In this document: positions 44,869 to 56,205 of the stretch, piece after piece
How positions within the stretch are numbered: the first letter of the stretch is position 1
How the letters are laid out: every line of letters starts with the position of its first letter
NCBI RefSeq assembly: GCF_024586455.1
Contig: NC_065919.1
Coordinates: 10,267,368 to 10,331,367 of the forward strand
Direction: 5' to 3'
DNA length: 64,000 nucleotides
Source of the DNA: Bactrocera neohumeralis
Lineage: Eukaryota; Arthropoda; Insecta; Diptera; Tephritidae
Program-made: the position numbers and the translations under genes
The notes under the pieces: generated by a model
What the model was told of the DNA's origin: nothing
Database searches by the model: none
What the model saw: only the letters and a program-made list of their open reading frames with translations

Positions 44869-46030
44869 TTAGGATGTACATTATATACCAAGTTAATTTT
44901 ATTTAGCAAACAAATCCAGAAGTTTTAGTTTATGCCATTATAAAAATGCTTTAGAGTAAATAAACTGTTTATTTCCAATTAAAACCGTGCCTAAGTCATT
45001 TTACTTTTTCCATGTATTTAACATGGATTTTTTGTTCGTTTGCACAATATTTTTTAACTCCAAAGTAAATAGACATAAACTTTTGAAAACTAAATATTCT
45101 AATACAAAGTTTTTTTGCTCTACAAATAAGGTCTACTTAATTTTTTCCATAAAAACCGAGTTTCCATAAATCGAGTTTTTCCTTCAAAGCGTTAAAATAA
45201 AATAAAAATTGGAATTTCGAAATAAAAATCGATTTTTTTCTTTCAAAGGTTCTTTAAAAATTAAAAATTAGAAATTCGAAAAAAGAGTCGAGTTTTTCAT
45301 CTTCAAACGTTTCTTAAAAAAATAAAAATTGGAATTTCGAAATCGAAAAAAATCCAGTTTTTTCTTTGATAGTGTTCTCAAAAAAATCAAAACTTAGAAT
45401 TTCAAAATAAAAATTAAATGCTTCCCTTCAAGGAGTTCTTAAAAACTAAAAATGAGAATTTAGAAATCGAAAAAAATCGAGTTTTCTATTTGAAAATGCT
45501 CTAAAAAAATTAAAATTGGAATTTCGAAATAAAAATCGAGTTTTTCCCTTAAATTAGTTCTTTAAAAATTAAAAATTAGAAATTCGAAAAAAGAGTCGTT
45601 TTCCTATTCAAATGTTTGTTAAAAAAATAAAAATTGAGATTTCGAAATCGAAAAAATTGTTTTTTCTTCGAAAGTGTTCTCAAAAAAATCAAAGCTTGGA
45701 ATTTCGAAATAAAAATCCTGTGTTTTCTTAAAAAATTAAAAATGAGAATTTCGAAATCGAAAAAAATCGAGTTTTTTCTTGAAAGTGTTCTAAAAAAAAA
45801 TTGAAATTTCGAAACAACCTCTAAACAATATCCAGAAGCACTATTGTCTAACGAATGAACCTTACTTTTCAGTTTTCGCTCTAAGATGGTGTTATTAATT
45901 TTTTCCATAAAAACTTGCCTCCAAAAGTTATACGTAGTTAAAGTTATGCATCAATTGTGGTGCATTCATACAGTACACCATGGCGTATGAGCAACACAGA
46001 ATTTATAACGCACTATAGTGCGTATTGTAT
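44869..46030. mobile_element. Element related to 30370-31058, expanded by a minisatellite
   Basis: The left edge TTAGGATGTACATTATATACCAAGTTAATTTT resembles the inverse of the right end of the 30370 element. 45918-45996 matches its interior block (ACGTAGTTAAAGTTATGCATCA). Between these lies the array at 45170-45830. The right end is not clear. Confidence 0.45.
45170..45830. repeat. AT-rich minisatellite array 1 (about 60-bp units)
   Basis: Roughly eleven diverged units. Each reads approximately AAAATTGGAATTTCGAAATAAAAATCGAG, then TTTTTC, then TTCAAAGTGTTCTTAAAAA. Units drift between 50 and 65 bp, so the array is old. The open frame at 45576-45908 merely reads through it. Confidence 0.7.
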
Positions 46031-47559
46031 TAAATTACCTTTTTCTCATAAACAAAAGTTTTTTTTATAAATAAATAAATAGTTAAACAATTTAGGTTAA
46101 TATTGAATATAAAAAGCTTGTTTACGTTGGCTTAATTTCTTAGTATAAAAACTAAAAGTTAAGGTGGCATCAGCAAGAATAAATCGTCTTGGCAAATAAC
46201 GAACATCCTATAGTACATACATACATATATAATTATGTGCATAAAGACATTTATTCAAAAGTCAATTTAACGCGTGACTACTCATTTCGAAATACATATA
46301 CATACATACACATAAAGTTTATACTATTTTAATATCTAGAATTTGTTGAACGAATTGACTACCGAGAGAAAAGACAATATTGCAGTTGTTGTTGTACAAA
46401 TGAGTTACTAATTAATTGTTATGAATGTACAAAATACAAGTATTAATAGCATATAAAACGATACACAATTGTGGTAGTTAATAGTAAGAATGCAAATATG
46501 TATAGGTGTGGCGAATAATTGTGTTTATGTGGTAATATTCGATACCAAGTAAAGATAATTTATGTATATTGTTGTATTAAGTAAATGGTAGTAGTGAATA
46601 GTTATTTAATTTTAATTTTTATTTTCTAACGTATTATGTAAATATTATTAGATATTTTGGTAAACAAATTTTGTTACGCCAACTGATTTGCGTTCGCTCG
46701 CATGATTCCCAGCGCCAAAAATGCATAGCAAACAGCACTCACTCACATGAGCCTGTGGGTTTAGTAGTATTGTAGTTGCAACTCTGTGTAAATTCCCAAA
46801 CAAAAAGGTTGTAGACATGAACTAGTTACAGATTATATTCTTGCATTGGCGTTATTCTTGTAACAAATGTTTTATCAACCAAAAACAAACCACCAACCAA
46901 CCAAAATATGCAATAAAACAATCTAAAATTAGAAAGAGAAAAAAAACAAAAGAAGTATAAAAGTATTAAGAAAGAGAAGAGGAACAAATGTGGCATACTA
47001 TACTATATAAATGTATACTCTATATATATATATATATATATAAATAATATTAATAATAGTTAATAGATTAAATTACTTTTTAAACACATAATTCTTGGAC
47101 TACTCATTTGACTACACATTCATTACAAGACATTACATTATAAATATTAGCATGGATGTGCGTAATCGTACACATGTATAAAGATGGATGGATGGGTGCA
47201 TTCATTTGTATGTACAGATATACATACTATATGTTTATGTATAAGCCTTATGGTAAGTTCGCCCATCGCATGGTGATCATCATAAGAATTTTTTTTAAAT
47301 TTTTTATTTTGTTTTTTTGTTTTCTTTTTAGTTGAATGCATAATATTTCAACAATACTGTGTCAAAATTTCAAGTGATCAAACTTAGTTGCGAGTATTTT
47401 TCTTCCTATCTTATGCATGTTTAACGTTAGTATTCAAAACTTAAAAGCGTTTTTCTCGCAATCTACTGCGGTGCCCTTCATAACTTCATAGCCACTGCGG
47501 TGATCCTTTCGAAATTTTTAACATCATTTCTGTACATAATTTAGAAGAGTAAATCTATT
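46031..47559. other. AT-rich spacer
   Basis: No gene recognised. 46675-46800 is a GC-richer patch (TTCGCTCGCATGATTCCCAG). A (TA)n run lies at 47021-47041. Confidence 0.35.
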
Positions 47560-48145
47560 TTTTTCTTCAAGGAGTAAAAAAAAAAATTGGTATTTCAAAA
47601 AACATTCTCCACGAAAGATTTCTAAAAAAATTTAAATTTCGAAATAAAACTCTAATTTTTTTCTTCAAAAACTTCTTAAAAAATAAAAAAAAATTGATTT
47701 TCGAAATAAAAATTCAAATTCATATTTTTTTCCTCAAAACAGTTTAAAAAAAAAACAATTTGGAATTTCGAAATAAACATCGAGTTTTTTTCTTCAAAGT
47801 TCTCTTAGAAAAATAAATACTGGAATCGAATGTGTTCTAACAAAAAAAAATATTGATATTTCGCGATAAAACCCTTATTTTATCCCTCAAAGATTTCTTA
47901 AAAAAATAAAAACTTGAGTTTCGAAATAAAAATCTAGTTTTTTTCTTCAAAGTCGAGTTTTCACTTTGAATGTGTTCTAACAAAAAAAATATTGATATTA
48001 CAAAACAAAACTCTAATTTTTTCCTTCAAAGGTTTTTTCAAAACTAAAAATTCGAATTTCGAATTAAAAATCTGGCCTTACCTTTGAAAGTGTTAAAAAA
48101 AATAAAAATTGGAGTTTCGAAATAAAAATCTAGCTTTTTCCTTCA
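47560..48145. repeat. AT-rich minisatellite array 2 (about 60-bp units)
   Basis: The same unit type as 45170-45830 (TTTCGAAATAAAAATC, TTTTTTCTTCAAAG, TTCTTAAAAAAATAAAA), about nine diverged units, 1.7 kb away. A longer sub-unit around 'GAATGTGTTCTAACAAAAAAA' occurs twice (about 47826 and 47967), suggesting later block duplication inside the array. Confidence 0.7.
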
Positions 48146-49889
48146 AACTTATTGGCATGTTAAAGTAAATTGGACCAAATAGTCACAAACATAAAAAGTG
48201 TTAATTAAAAAACAGCTGATCTAGTAGCAGCAGCAAGAAGACAAATTTAGGTGAAAACAAAAATATTAGGTTGACCAATGCAATCACATTCAACAAATGG
48301 CTAAACTAATTGAGCGTTGGAATAAAATAAAAACGAGTAGCGAATAAGAAGAGGTGCCATGGGGTCTAAGCCCAGTACGAGTAAACGTTGCAAGTTACAA
48401 ACAACGGTGCAATGCTTCTTAACACAATACATAAACCAGTTAACGTACTATATATATAGTAAATATCTACAATAACAAAGCATTTCGAGAACAATATTTA
48501 TGCAAATGCATACATATGTATGTATGTACCTGGGAACCGGAAGCATGGTTCAATGAAATTATAATGAGTAGCTATTGATTCTGTTTCCTGTGCCAATATT
48601 TATTGCTCAAATTTCTAATTGTTGATTTTGTCCACTGTAACTCCAAAAAGTTAAAACTCAGTTACAGGTCGCCACTGGCCTATTACTCGCCGCTAACAAT
48701 GGCTACTTTAAGTCCGTTGCTTTAAGGCGCTGCAGCGCGCATGGCACACAATAACTAGCCAGGAAATCAAAGCGCAATGTTTGGCGATTATGCACCCACA
48801 TATACGTATATCTAGATACATAATGTATAAATATTGTATATACATACTGGGTTTTCCAATATGGATTTTGAATTTCCACTGCGTCTCATAGTCAGTCCAA
48901 TGGCAAACAAAGCAAGTTCATGGACACAGTGAGTATTTAAGAATTATGAACGTTTACTCATTCCAATTAAACATATTTGTTTTGGAAATACATAGCGCCA
49001 AATAGATAGTCTGTATGACACACCAAACTAGTCAAGAGATATACCAGTTTGCAATTAGATATTACTGCCTTAAATCCGTATAGCAAAAACACGTGAAACG
49101 AATTACCAAGTAACGACTTTATAATGAGTTGTTGTATTTGCCTACTATGTTTTTGCCAAAATATAAATATAAATTTTTTTCCTATCGTGAAGTAATCACA
49201 ATTTTAACAAAAACGCGTGAAAAATATCTGTTGCTTGTTTGCTTTTTATAAAATCTGCTACCTACTGGTAGTGCTGGGATATATACTGGTCGTAAAGTAG
49301 TGTATAACTAATTGGTTTAACTGCAGAATATGTGAAGATAATTAGTCATAAGACATTGTGAGAACGAAGCGTGCTGCGAAGAACGGAACGATGCCATCGT
49401 AAAACCACAGAAAAATGTGGTAAACTCGATTGTCAGATTAAGAGAGGAGCTATTAACTAAAAGACGTTGTTTTCAAATACACATCGTTACTAAATAATTC
49501 AAGCACAAATTTCGCACGAAGTTTTCATTTATTTATGCCGAAGCGAATACAACTTTCAAGAAAATACATTAGAGTGATTGTGTGTCAATTAACCATGAAA
49601 TATTTATACTTGTATGTATGTAGAATTACTGAAAAAAATATTATAACTTAAAACCAGCTAGATATATGTATGCTCTGGGAAAATAAAACTCGAATGAAAA
49701 AAGTTATATTAGCTGCATTCGATTCGCCATTTATCTACTCGCTTCTGCTCTCTTGTCAAAAAAAAATTACATATAAAAGCAACAACAAGGTTATCGAGTG
49801 GTAAAAGTGGCATCTTCAATGCCAACAACCTTTGTGTTGCATATTTTAAAACAGTTTTACTATTGTTCAAATGACAAATGAAAAAGAAT
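48146..49889. other. Spacer without recognised gene
   Basis: 48640-48800 is a GC-richer block (GTCGCCACTGGCCTATTACTC, GGCGCTGCAGCGCGC) that might be regulatory. The remainder is AT-rich. Confidence 0.35.
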
Positions 49890-50826
49890 ATAAAATTTTA
49901 AAACCGAAGACTCAAAATCCATTTATAGAAAAGTGAAGACTATGGTGCTTGAAAATCATCAGACAAGTATTATAGAGATGGCGAGTCCGTTCGAATGATT
50001 TTGGAAGATATTTTTGGTATGAAACACGTTCTTGCTCGACTCGTCTCGTTAAAGCCGAATTTTTCTTTTTCAAAAAGAGTAGCATAAAGAGGTCTCTTTG
50101 CACATGCTGCGAATTCCTATTCCACATTCATGGAGAGCATTATGACTGCCGATGAGACATGGGTTTATGAGTTTGACATGCAAACAAGTCAAAAATCATC
50201 GGTATGGAGGGGGGGAGAAAGAGCCAAAACAGAAAAAACGAGCCAAAACAGAAAAAACGAGCCAAAACCGAAAAAACCACGTCAAAGCCGCTCAAAAATC
50301 AAGGTTCTGCTCATTGTTTTTTCGATATTCGTGGTTTGGCGCATCATGAATTTATTCCGGAGGAACAGACGGTCAATAAGGAGTTCTATTTGGCCGTATT
50401 GAGGCGATTGCGTGAGAACATTCTACGAAAACGGCCGGAATTGTAGAAGAACAATTAATCGATTTTACACGATAATAATCCACGATTTTGACCGAATTTA
50501 AGGCCAAAAATTCCATGAATACCGTCGATCAACCACCGTATTTATCAGATTCGGCTCCGTTGATTTTTTTCTTGTTCCTTAAAATGAAATTTCCGCTCTG
50601 TAGAACAAGTTTTGAGTCGATTGAAGAGATTAAACAAAATTCGCTGAAGAAGCTGAAGACCATCCCAAAAAGTGCTTATAAAAAGTGTTTCGAGGACTGG
50701 AAAAATCGTTGACATAAGTGTATTATAATACATCAGGTGGGGATTACTTTGAAGACGACAAAATACATATTGATGAATAATTAAATATTTTGTGTTTTAT
50801 TTACAATTTCCGGGTAATTTTTTAGC
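49890..50826 (+). pseudogene. Mariner element remnant, family 2
   Basis: Transposase fragments in order: VLENHQTSIIEMAS; MTADETWVYEFDMQTSQKSS; KPKKPRQSRSKIKVLL; a VNKEFYLAVLRRLRENI-type stretch; SFESIEEIKQNSLKKLKTIP; FEDWKNR near 50710. A short AAAACAGAAAAAACGAGCC unit is duplicated around 50225-50280. The first catalytic Asp is kept, but the HDN region is frameshifted. The right end ACAATTTCCGGGTAATTTTTT (50800) is the inverted repeat shared with 56176. The left end was not found. Confidence 0.7.
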
Positions 50827-51993
50827 AGAATGTATTTAATATGATGGTGGCTACTAAAAAATAGTGAAAATCACTTGCTCATCAAAGTATACATAAATAC
50901 ATATGGATGATACCTACATTGGGATGTTGGGTGCACAGATGACGAAAGCCCAAAAAGAGTTAAGAGTTAAACGGAAAGTGAATATTTATTCATAAAAAAG
51001 TGAAATTTTGCATTATTATTCATTTCATGTTCTACCGAAGCAGCAAAAGCTAGGAAGCGAATCTTTTTCATAGCTTGAAGACTATTTATTTGTCTACTCT
51101 TGGTTAGCTTTTGAACAGCCATGAATGCAGATACTTATTTTACCATATTTTATTTCTGTTTCAAAGAAAACGGCGAAGAGATATACATACATACATATAC
51201 AAAATGTAAAATTGAAGCAAAGAGATTGACTACACCAAGTTTCGACCGGCCGAAACTCAGCTTAATCTTCAACATTTTTTCATTTCCATGTGCTCTAATG
51301 TTTATTTGCATTGTGTTTTTTCCCATTAGTTTCTGGTTTGTGTTATTTTTATTGCTTACGCACATACATTTGTATTTGTGTGGAGAGATTCGAACATTTT
51401 TTGTATTGTGACGGTTAACCACGTACATATGTATGTAAATATGTCATGTTATGTTCATTATTGCTCTGAGATTTGAAAAAGTTTGCATCAGAATGCCTTT
51501 ATGATTATGAGGAATGTAACAGACTTTTTTGTTTTTAGTATGTAGTTGCAGTCGTGAGGTTTTCTTGTCCTTGTATATATATTATTTTGATCTTATGTGT
51601 GTGAATATGTGTATAATGTCAGCTTTTTTAATGTTGTCATTAAATTTTTTCCTGCTTGACAAATATATAATTTATTTCCTTTATACTTTTTACTTAAGCA
51701 AATGTCATTGTTTATTCGTATTAATCATCTTGTTTGCATTGAAATTGTTTTCAATGTTATTTTAACGGTACCGCTGCTATTCATAGCTGCTTAACCAGTT
51801 TCCTACTTTATCTAACGAAATTTGTACATACTTATGTATGGGCACGAACGTATTTTTTGACTCAAAAAATGTAAAATAAACTGGTCCAAAAGGAATTGAA
51901 ATTAATCGAGATTGCTGGATAAAACTCCTTAAAAAATCTAGAAAGGTTTTTTTACTTATGTTGGAAAATATGAAAATCTTAAAAAGACAAAAT
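50827..51993. other. Spacer
   Basis: AT-rich, no gene. The complementary frames at 51121-51428 overlap each other and have no recognisable motif. Confidence 0.35.
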
Positions 51994-52933
51994 AAACAAG
52001 TAAGGAAGTGCTAAGTTCGGGTATATCCGAAAATTTCATACTCTTGCAACTTGCAAGGATTAAAGCCAAGAAAGTACTTCCAGGTACATAAGGCGTCGTG
52101 GTAAGTGGTCGTGAGGACATACATAAATGACGATCAACATGTGAGCCAATCAAAATCCGTGATCACCGGAAATTCTATCGAAACTGTGCGTGAAGTCATC
52201 AAAAATCAGCCGAAATTATCATTGAAATGCATGGAAATGGAATTTAACATCTCCAAAACATCGATTTATCGCATTTTGTCCGAACATTTGTGCTTACGAA
52301 AGGTGTGTGCACGGTTTGTTTCACACAAATTGACTGACGACCAAAAATTGCTCAGAATGCAACATTCGAAGAACATCATTAAAGAGGTTTATTTGACTAA
52401 AAATCATATTTTAACCATTAACCACTTCCCGTATTCACCTGATATTGCACCGTGCGACTTCTTGCTTTTCAGAAAAATACATTTGCCCATGAAAGGAAAG
52501 CGTTATGAAGACGTAGAGACCATTCAAAAGGCTTGCACCGGCATACTGGCAGCCAAAGAGCTAAAACACTCGTTCGACATGCTTTTGGACCGTGCATCCT
52601 GATCATTTGTATAAATAACTATGTATCTATCTCGATTAGTTTTAGATGCTACATACAACTGTTAGGTGAACAAAACTACTATACTCCGTAGCAGCTTGTT
52701 GCAAGAGTATAAAATAACTTTCTATATTTAATTTTTAGGTAGTTCAAATGCTAACCGCATTTATTAGTTATGAATCGTCTGACATCTTATGAATTCATCG
52801 TTCCTATACATTAAGTTTTTATGCTGCTACCAACACCTCGCTATATACAATGATGCTTTCTAAACATTTTCGCAATTATCTTTTACCTATATTTATATAT
52901 AATACATAGGCTTGATTACTAAAAAAAAATTTT
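51994..52933 (+). repeat. Dispersed repeat B unit, copy 1, carrying a mariner remnant
   Basis: Starts AAACAAGTAAGGAAGTGCTA. The 3' part contains CATCCTGATCATTTGTATAA, TTAGTTTTAGAT and a GCAAGAGTATAAAATAA end (about 52690-52716). It is followed by about 215 bp of flank ending near GGCTTGATTACTAAAAA. The same order recurs at once in 52934-53925. In this copy the middle of the repeat is replaced by transposase sequence. Confidence 0.65.
52105..52602 (+). pseudogene. Internally deleted mariner transposase in repeat B
   Basis: A 165-residue open frame. A helix-turn-helix-like part (LKCMEMEFNISKTSIYRILS, LRKVCARFVSHKLTDDQK) is fused directly to a C-terminal part (HFPYSPDIAPCDFLLFRK, MKGKRYEDVETIQK). 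The catalytic core with the first two Asp residues is missing. A DNA-binding-only product could be imagined since the frame is open, but there is no evidence it is expressed. It most resembles mariner lineages other than families 1-3 above. Confidence 0.6.
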
Positions 52934-53925
52934 AAACAAGTAAGAAAGGGCTAAGTTCGGGTGTCACCGAACATTTTATACTCTCGCACGATAAAGTGAT
53001 AATCGAGATTTCATTATCAGTCATTTACATATTTTTCAAATACCGTATTTGTGTAAAGTTTTATTCCGCTATCATCATTGGTTCCTAATGTATGTATATA
53101 TTATACAGAGAAGCCATCCAATGGAATTCAAAATAGCGTTATATTGGAAGAAGGCGTGGTTGTGAACCGATTTCACCCATCTTTTGTACATATCATCAGG
53201 GTGTTAAGAGAATATTACATACCGAATTTCATTGCGGTTTAGTAGAGATATATAAGTGGGCGATAACATTTTCAATTTTTAAAAAAAGCCTGAGTGCAGC
53301 TTCCTTCTGCCATTTCTTCCGTAAAATTTAGTGTTTCTGACGTTTTTTGCTAGTCGGTTAACGCACTTTTAGTGATTTTCAACATAACCTTTGTATGGGA
53401 GGTGGGCGAGGTTATTATCCGATTTCTTCCATTTTGGAACTGTATATGGAAATGCCTGAAGGAAACAATTTTTCTCTATAGGATTTGGTGACATAGCTAT
53501 AGTAGTTTCATAAAGATATGTACAAGTTAAGCTTTAGTGGACGGACGGGACAGACAGACAGTCCCCTTTTCAAAAATTACTCCAAACATCCTGATCATTT
53601 GTATAAATAACTATCCTATCCGATTAGTTTTAGATATATGGCTTCGTGAACAAACTACTTTATAGGTTTTCGGTTTCCGCCATTTTGTGTGGCAAGGGTA
53701 TAAAAATAATTTTCTATATTTAATTTTTAGGAGTTCAAATTAACCGCATTTTAAGTTATGAATCGTCTGACATTTTACTGAAGTTCTTCGTTCCTATACA
53801 GAAGACATTTTTTCAACAACTACCTCGCTATATACAATGATGCTTTCTAAACATTTTCGCAATTATCTTTTACCTATATTTATATATAATACATAGGCTT
53901 GAATACTAAAAAAAAAATTAAAAAA
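52934..53925 (+). repeat. Dispersed repeat B unit, copy 2
   Basis: Starts AAACAAGTAAGAAAGGGCTA and includes GGGACAGACAGACAG and CATCCTGATCATTTGTATAA. It ends with a GGCAAGGGTATAAAAATAA boundary (about 53705). The following flank, 53706-53917, matches 52714-52924 closely (GAATCGTCTGACAT, TATACAATGATGCTTTCTAA). The flank is shared, so this is a tandem duplication rather than two insertions. Confidence 0.65.
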
Positions 53926-54750
53926 ATATGAATAATATTCTAGCTGCTTTAGTAACAATCGACAGATATTTTTTAAATTAATTTATGCAGTGTTGATCAG
54001 TAAACTATTTTTACTGTTTGATCAAAGCTATAATCTCGATAAGTCATTGGTCGCGTAATTGAACTCATGACTAAGCGATTTGAAGGCTGTCCTAGAAATT
54101 GGAGGTGGTTCGTCAGAACAAATCTGCATAACCAATAATTTTTAAGATTTTCGTTTACTATGTAGGCATGCTAATAAATATACATACTACGCATGTGATA
54201 TATGGTACGTTAATCATAATATGAATGTATAATACTTTGGTGAAGTTAATAGCAGAAACCAAATAAAGGAAGCAATCATACAATTCGCAAAAAAATATAA
54301 TTTATATTTAAATAAAGCTAAACTAACATATTAAACAACCTCGACTCTTGTACATACCGGTACTCCGTTCCAAGAATGAATCGATTTCAGCTCCTCTCAC
54401 GTGGCATAATTTACGCTGTTTTTACCTGCAATAAATTAACCGTCAGTCGCTATTGAAGACACGTAATTATTATTACATAGAAATTTTCTGTGTAAATTCA
54501 GTTATAAGGAATCGTAATCGCAACTCAGCAACCACGTGCAAGTTGTCTATATACATATGTACATACATATATAGGGGCAAGTACGTGCTGAAAATACATG
54601 TAGTATTTAATATAATATGAACGCATTTATAAATACGAAATCAAATCAAGTTTAAGCTATAAAGTACACCTATCCTAATATCATCTGCGAAAAATATGTA
54701 AAATCCACTCGTATCCATATCATTATCATATCTTCGTAAGAATATTTAGA
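53926..54750. other. AT-rich spacer
   Basis: No gene or element recognised. Confidence 0.35.
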
Positions 54751-54754
54751 TTTT

Positions 54755-55460
54755 GTGGGCAAAAAATAGTAAGACTTTTTAATTTAAATTTCGCACCGAA
54801 AATTCGTCGAAATATTTTTTCCTGTGTTGGTATGACTGTCAGTGACATCTAATCATTAGTTTTTAGTATACGCTTGTCTTTCTGAAGTACACAAAGTGCA
54901 TTCGCCGATTGTTACGATGAGTGAAATTATTCAACAAAGAAGTTCGATTAAATACTGTGTGCAGAATTAAATATCTGTTGCTAAAACGTCCCGAATGTTG
55001 GAAAACACCTTCGGTGATAATTGTTTGTCTCGAGCAAGTATTTTTGATTGGTACAAAGTATTCAAAGACGGACGCGTTGACGACGAACCACGTCCAGGAC
55101 GGCCATCAACATCAATTGATGACCAACATGTCAATAAAATAAAGGAATTGGTGCTGGAGAATCGCGATTAACAGTCAGAGATCTTACTGGCATCGTTGGA
55201 ATATCGGGTGGATCAGTGAAAACCATTTTGAAATATCATTTGGGCCTAAGAAACTATTATTACTATATAATGACTTACGATGAGTGTTGGATCTATGTAT
55301 GCTTACGGAAACAGGCGATCAATCGGCTGAATATCGTGGCAAAGGTGAGCCGCAGCCGAAAAAACCGCGTCAAAGTAGGTCAAAATTCAAGATTTGGTTG
55401 ACAGTTTTCTTCGATTACCAAGGTGTGGTGCGCTCCGAATTCCTCCCGACCGGCCAATAT
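54755..55460 (+). pseudogene. Mariner element remnant, family 1, second copy
   Basis: Begins TGTGGGCAAAAAATAGTAAG exactly like the element at 26433. Recognisable parts are DNCLSRASIFDWYKVFKDG-type and RPGRPSTSIDDQHVNKIKE sequences, then a jump from HLGLR to TYDECWIY (about 110 bp lost), then EPQPKKPRQSRSKF and VVRSEFLPTGQ. It stops abruptly at about 55460, before the second catalytic Asp, where an inverted family 2 copy begins. Confidence 0.7.
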
Positions 55461-56205
55461 TTATGCTAACGATTTTTCCAGTCCTCGAAACTTTTTTGAA
55501 TGGCCTTCGGCTCCTTCAACGAATTTTGTTTTATCTCTTCGATCGACTCAAAACTTGTTCCATTGTTTCGGGTTGTTTTTTTTTCCCACTTCGATGATTG
55601 TCAACTTGTTTGGATGTGAAACGCATAAACCCATGTCTCATCGGCAGTTATAATGCTCTCTATGAATGTGGGATCGGAACTCACACGATCAAGGATGTCC
55701 AAAAAGACCTGTTTACGGTACTCTTTTTGAAAAAAATTAAGATTTATCGGGACGAGTCGAGAAAGAACGGATTTCATAACCAAAATATCCACCAAAAACT
55801 TTCGAACGAGAGATGTCGAGCTTTCTTGCCATCTCTCTAGCCCTTGCCTAATTTCACTTGGAGAGGTCGGAGGTCGTACAGAATGAAGCATGTCTTCAAC
55901 AATCTCTCGACCGTCTTTGTAGGTTTTGTACCACTCGTAGGTTTGTGTTTTTGATAAAACTAAATCATTCGCAACGATTCCGCACCCGAAATCTGGTTAG
56001 AAATACAAAATTTTAGACAAATTCTTCGTGCAATATTTGTATCTATTGTAAAAATCGCAACGATCTACTGAGGTGTATCGACTTAAACAGCTGCTGTAAA
56101 CAAACTGGTTGACAGATCGCGCCCATATTCGGCATAGTAATTAAGGACAGTCCTGCCAATATCATTTACTCGGGGAATTTAATTACAATTTCCGGGTGCT
56201 TTTTT
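55461..56205 (-). pseudogene. Mariner element remnant, family 2, minus strand
   Basis: The minus strand starts at the inverted repeat (inverse of ACAATTTCCGGGTGCTTTTTTG, 56176). It reads PTFIESIITADETWVYAFHI near 55620 and then jumps to TSFESIEEIKQNSL and SFEDWKNR, so the middle of the transposase is deleted. The coding end lies right at the junction with the family 1 copy, and its 3' end is lost. Confidence 0.7.

Noticed and set aside
45576..45908. 110-residue minus-strand frame
   Set aside because: Reads through minisatellite array 1; repeated FLRTLSKK peptides reflect the repeat unit.
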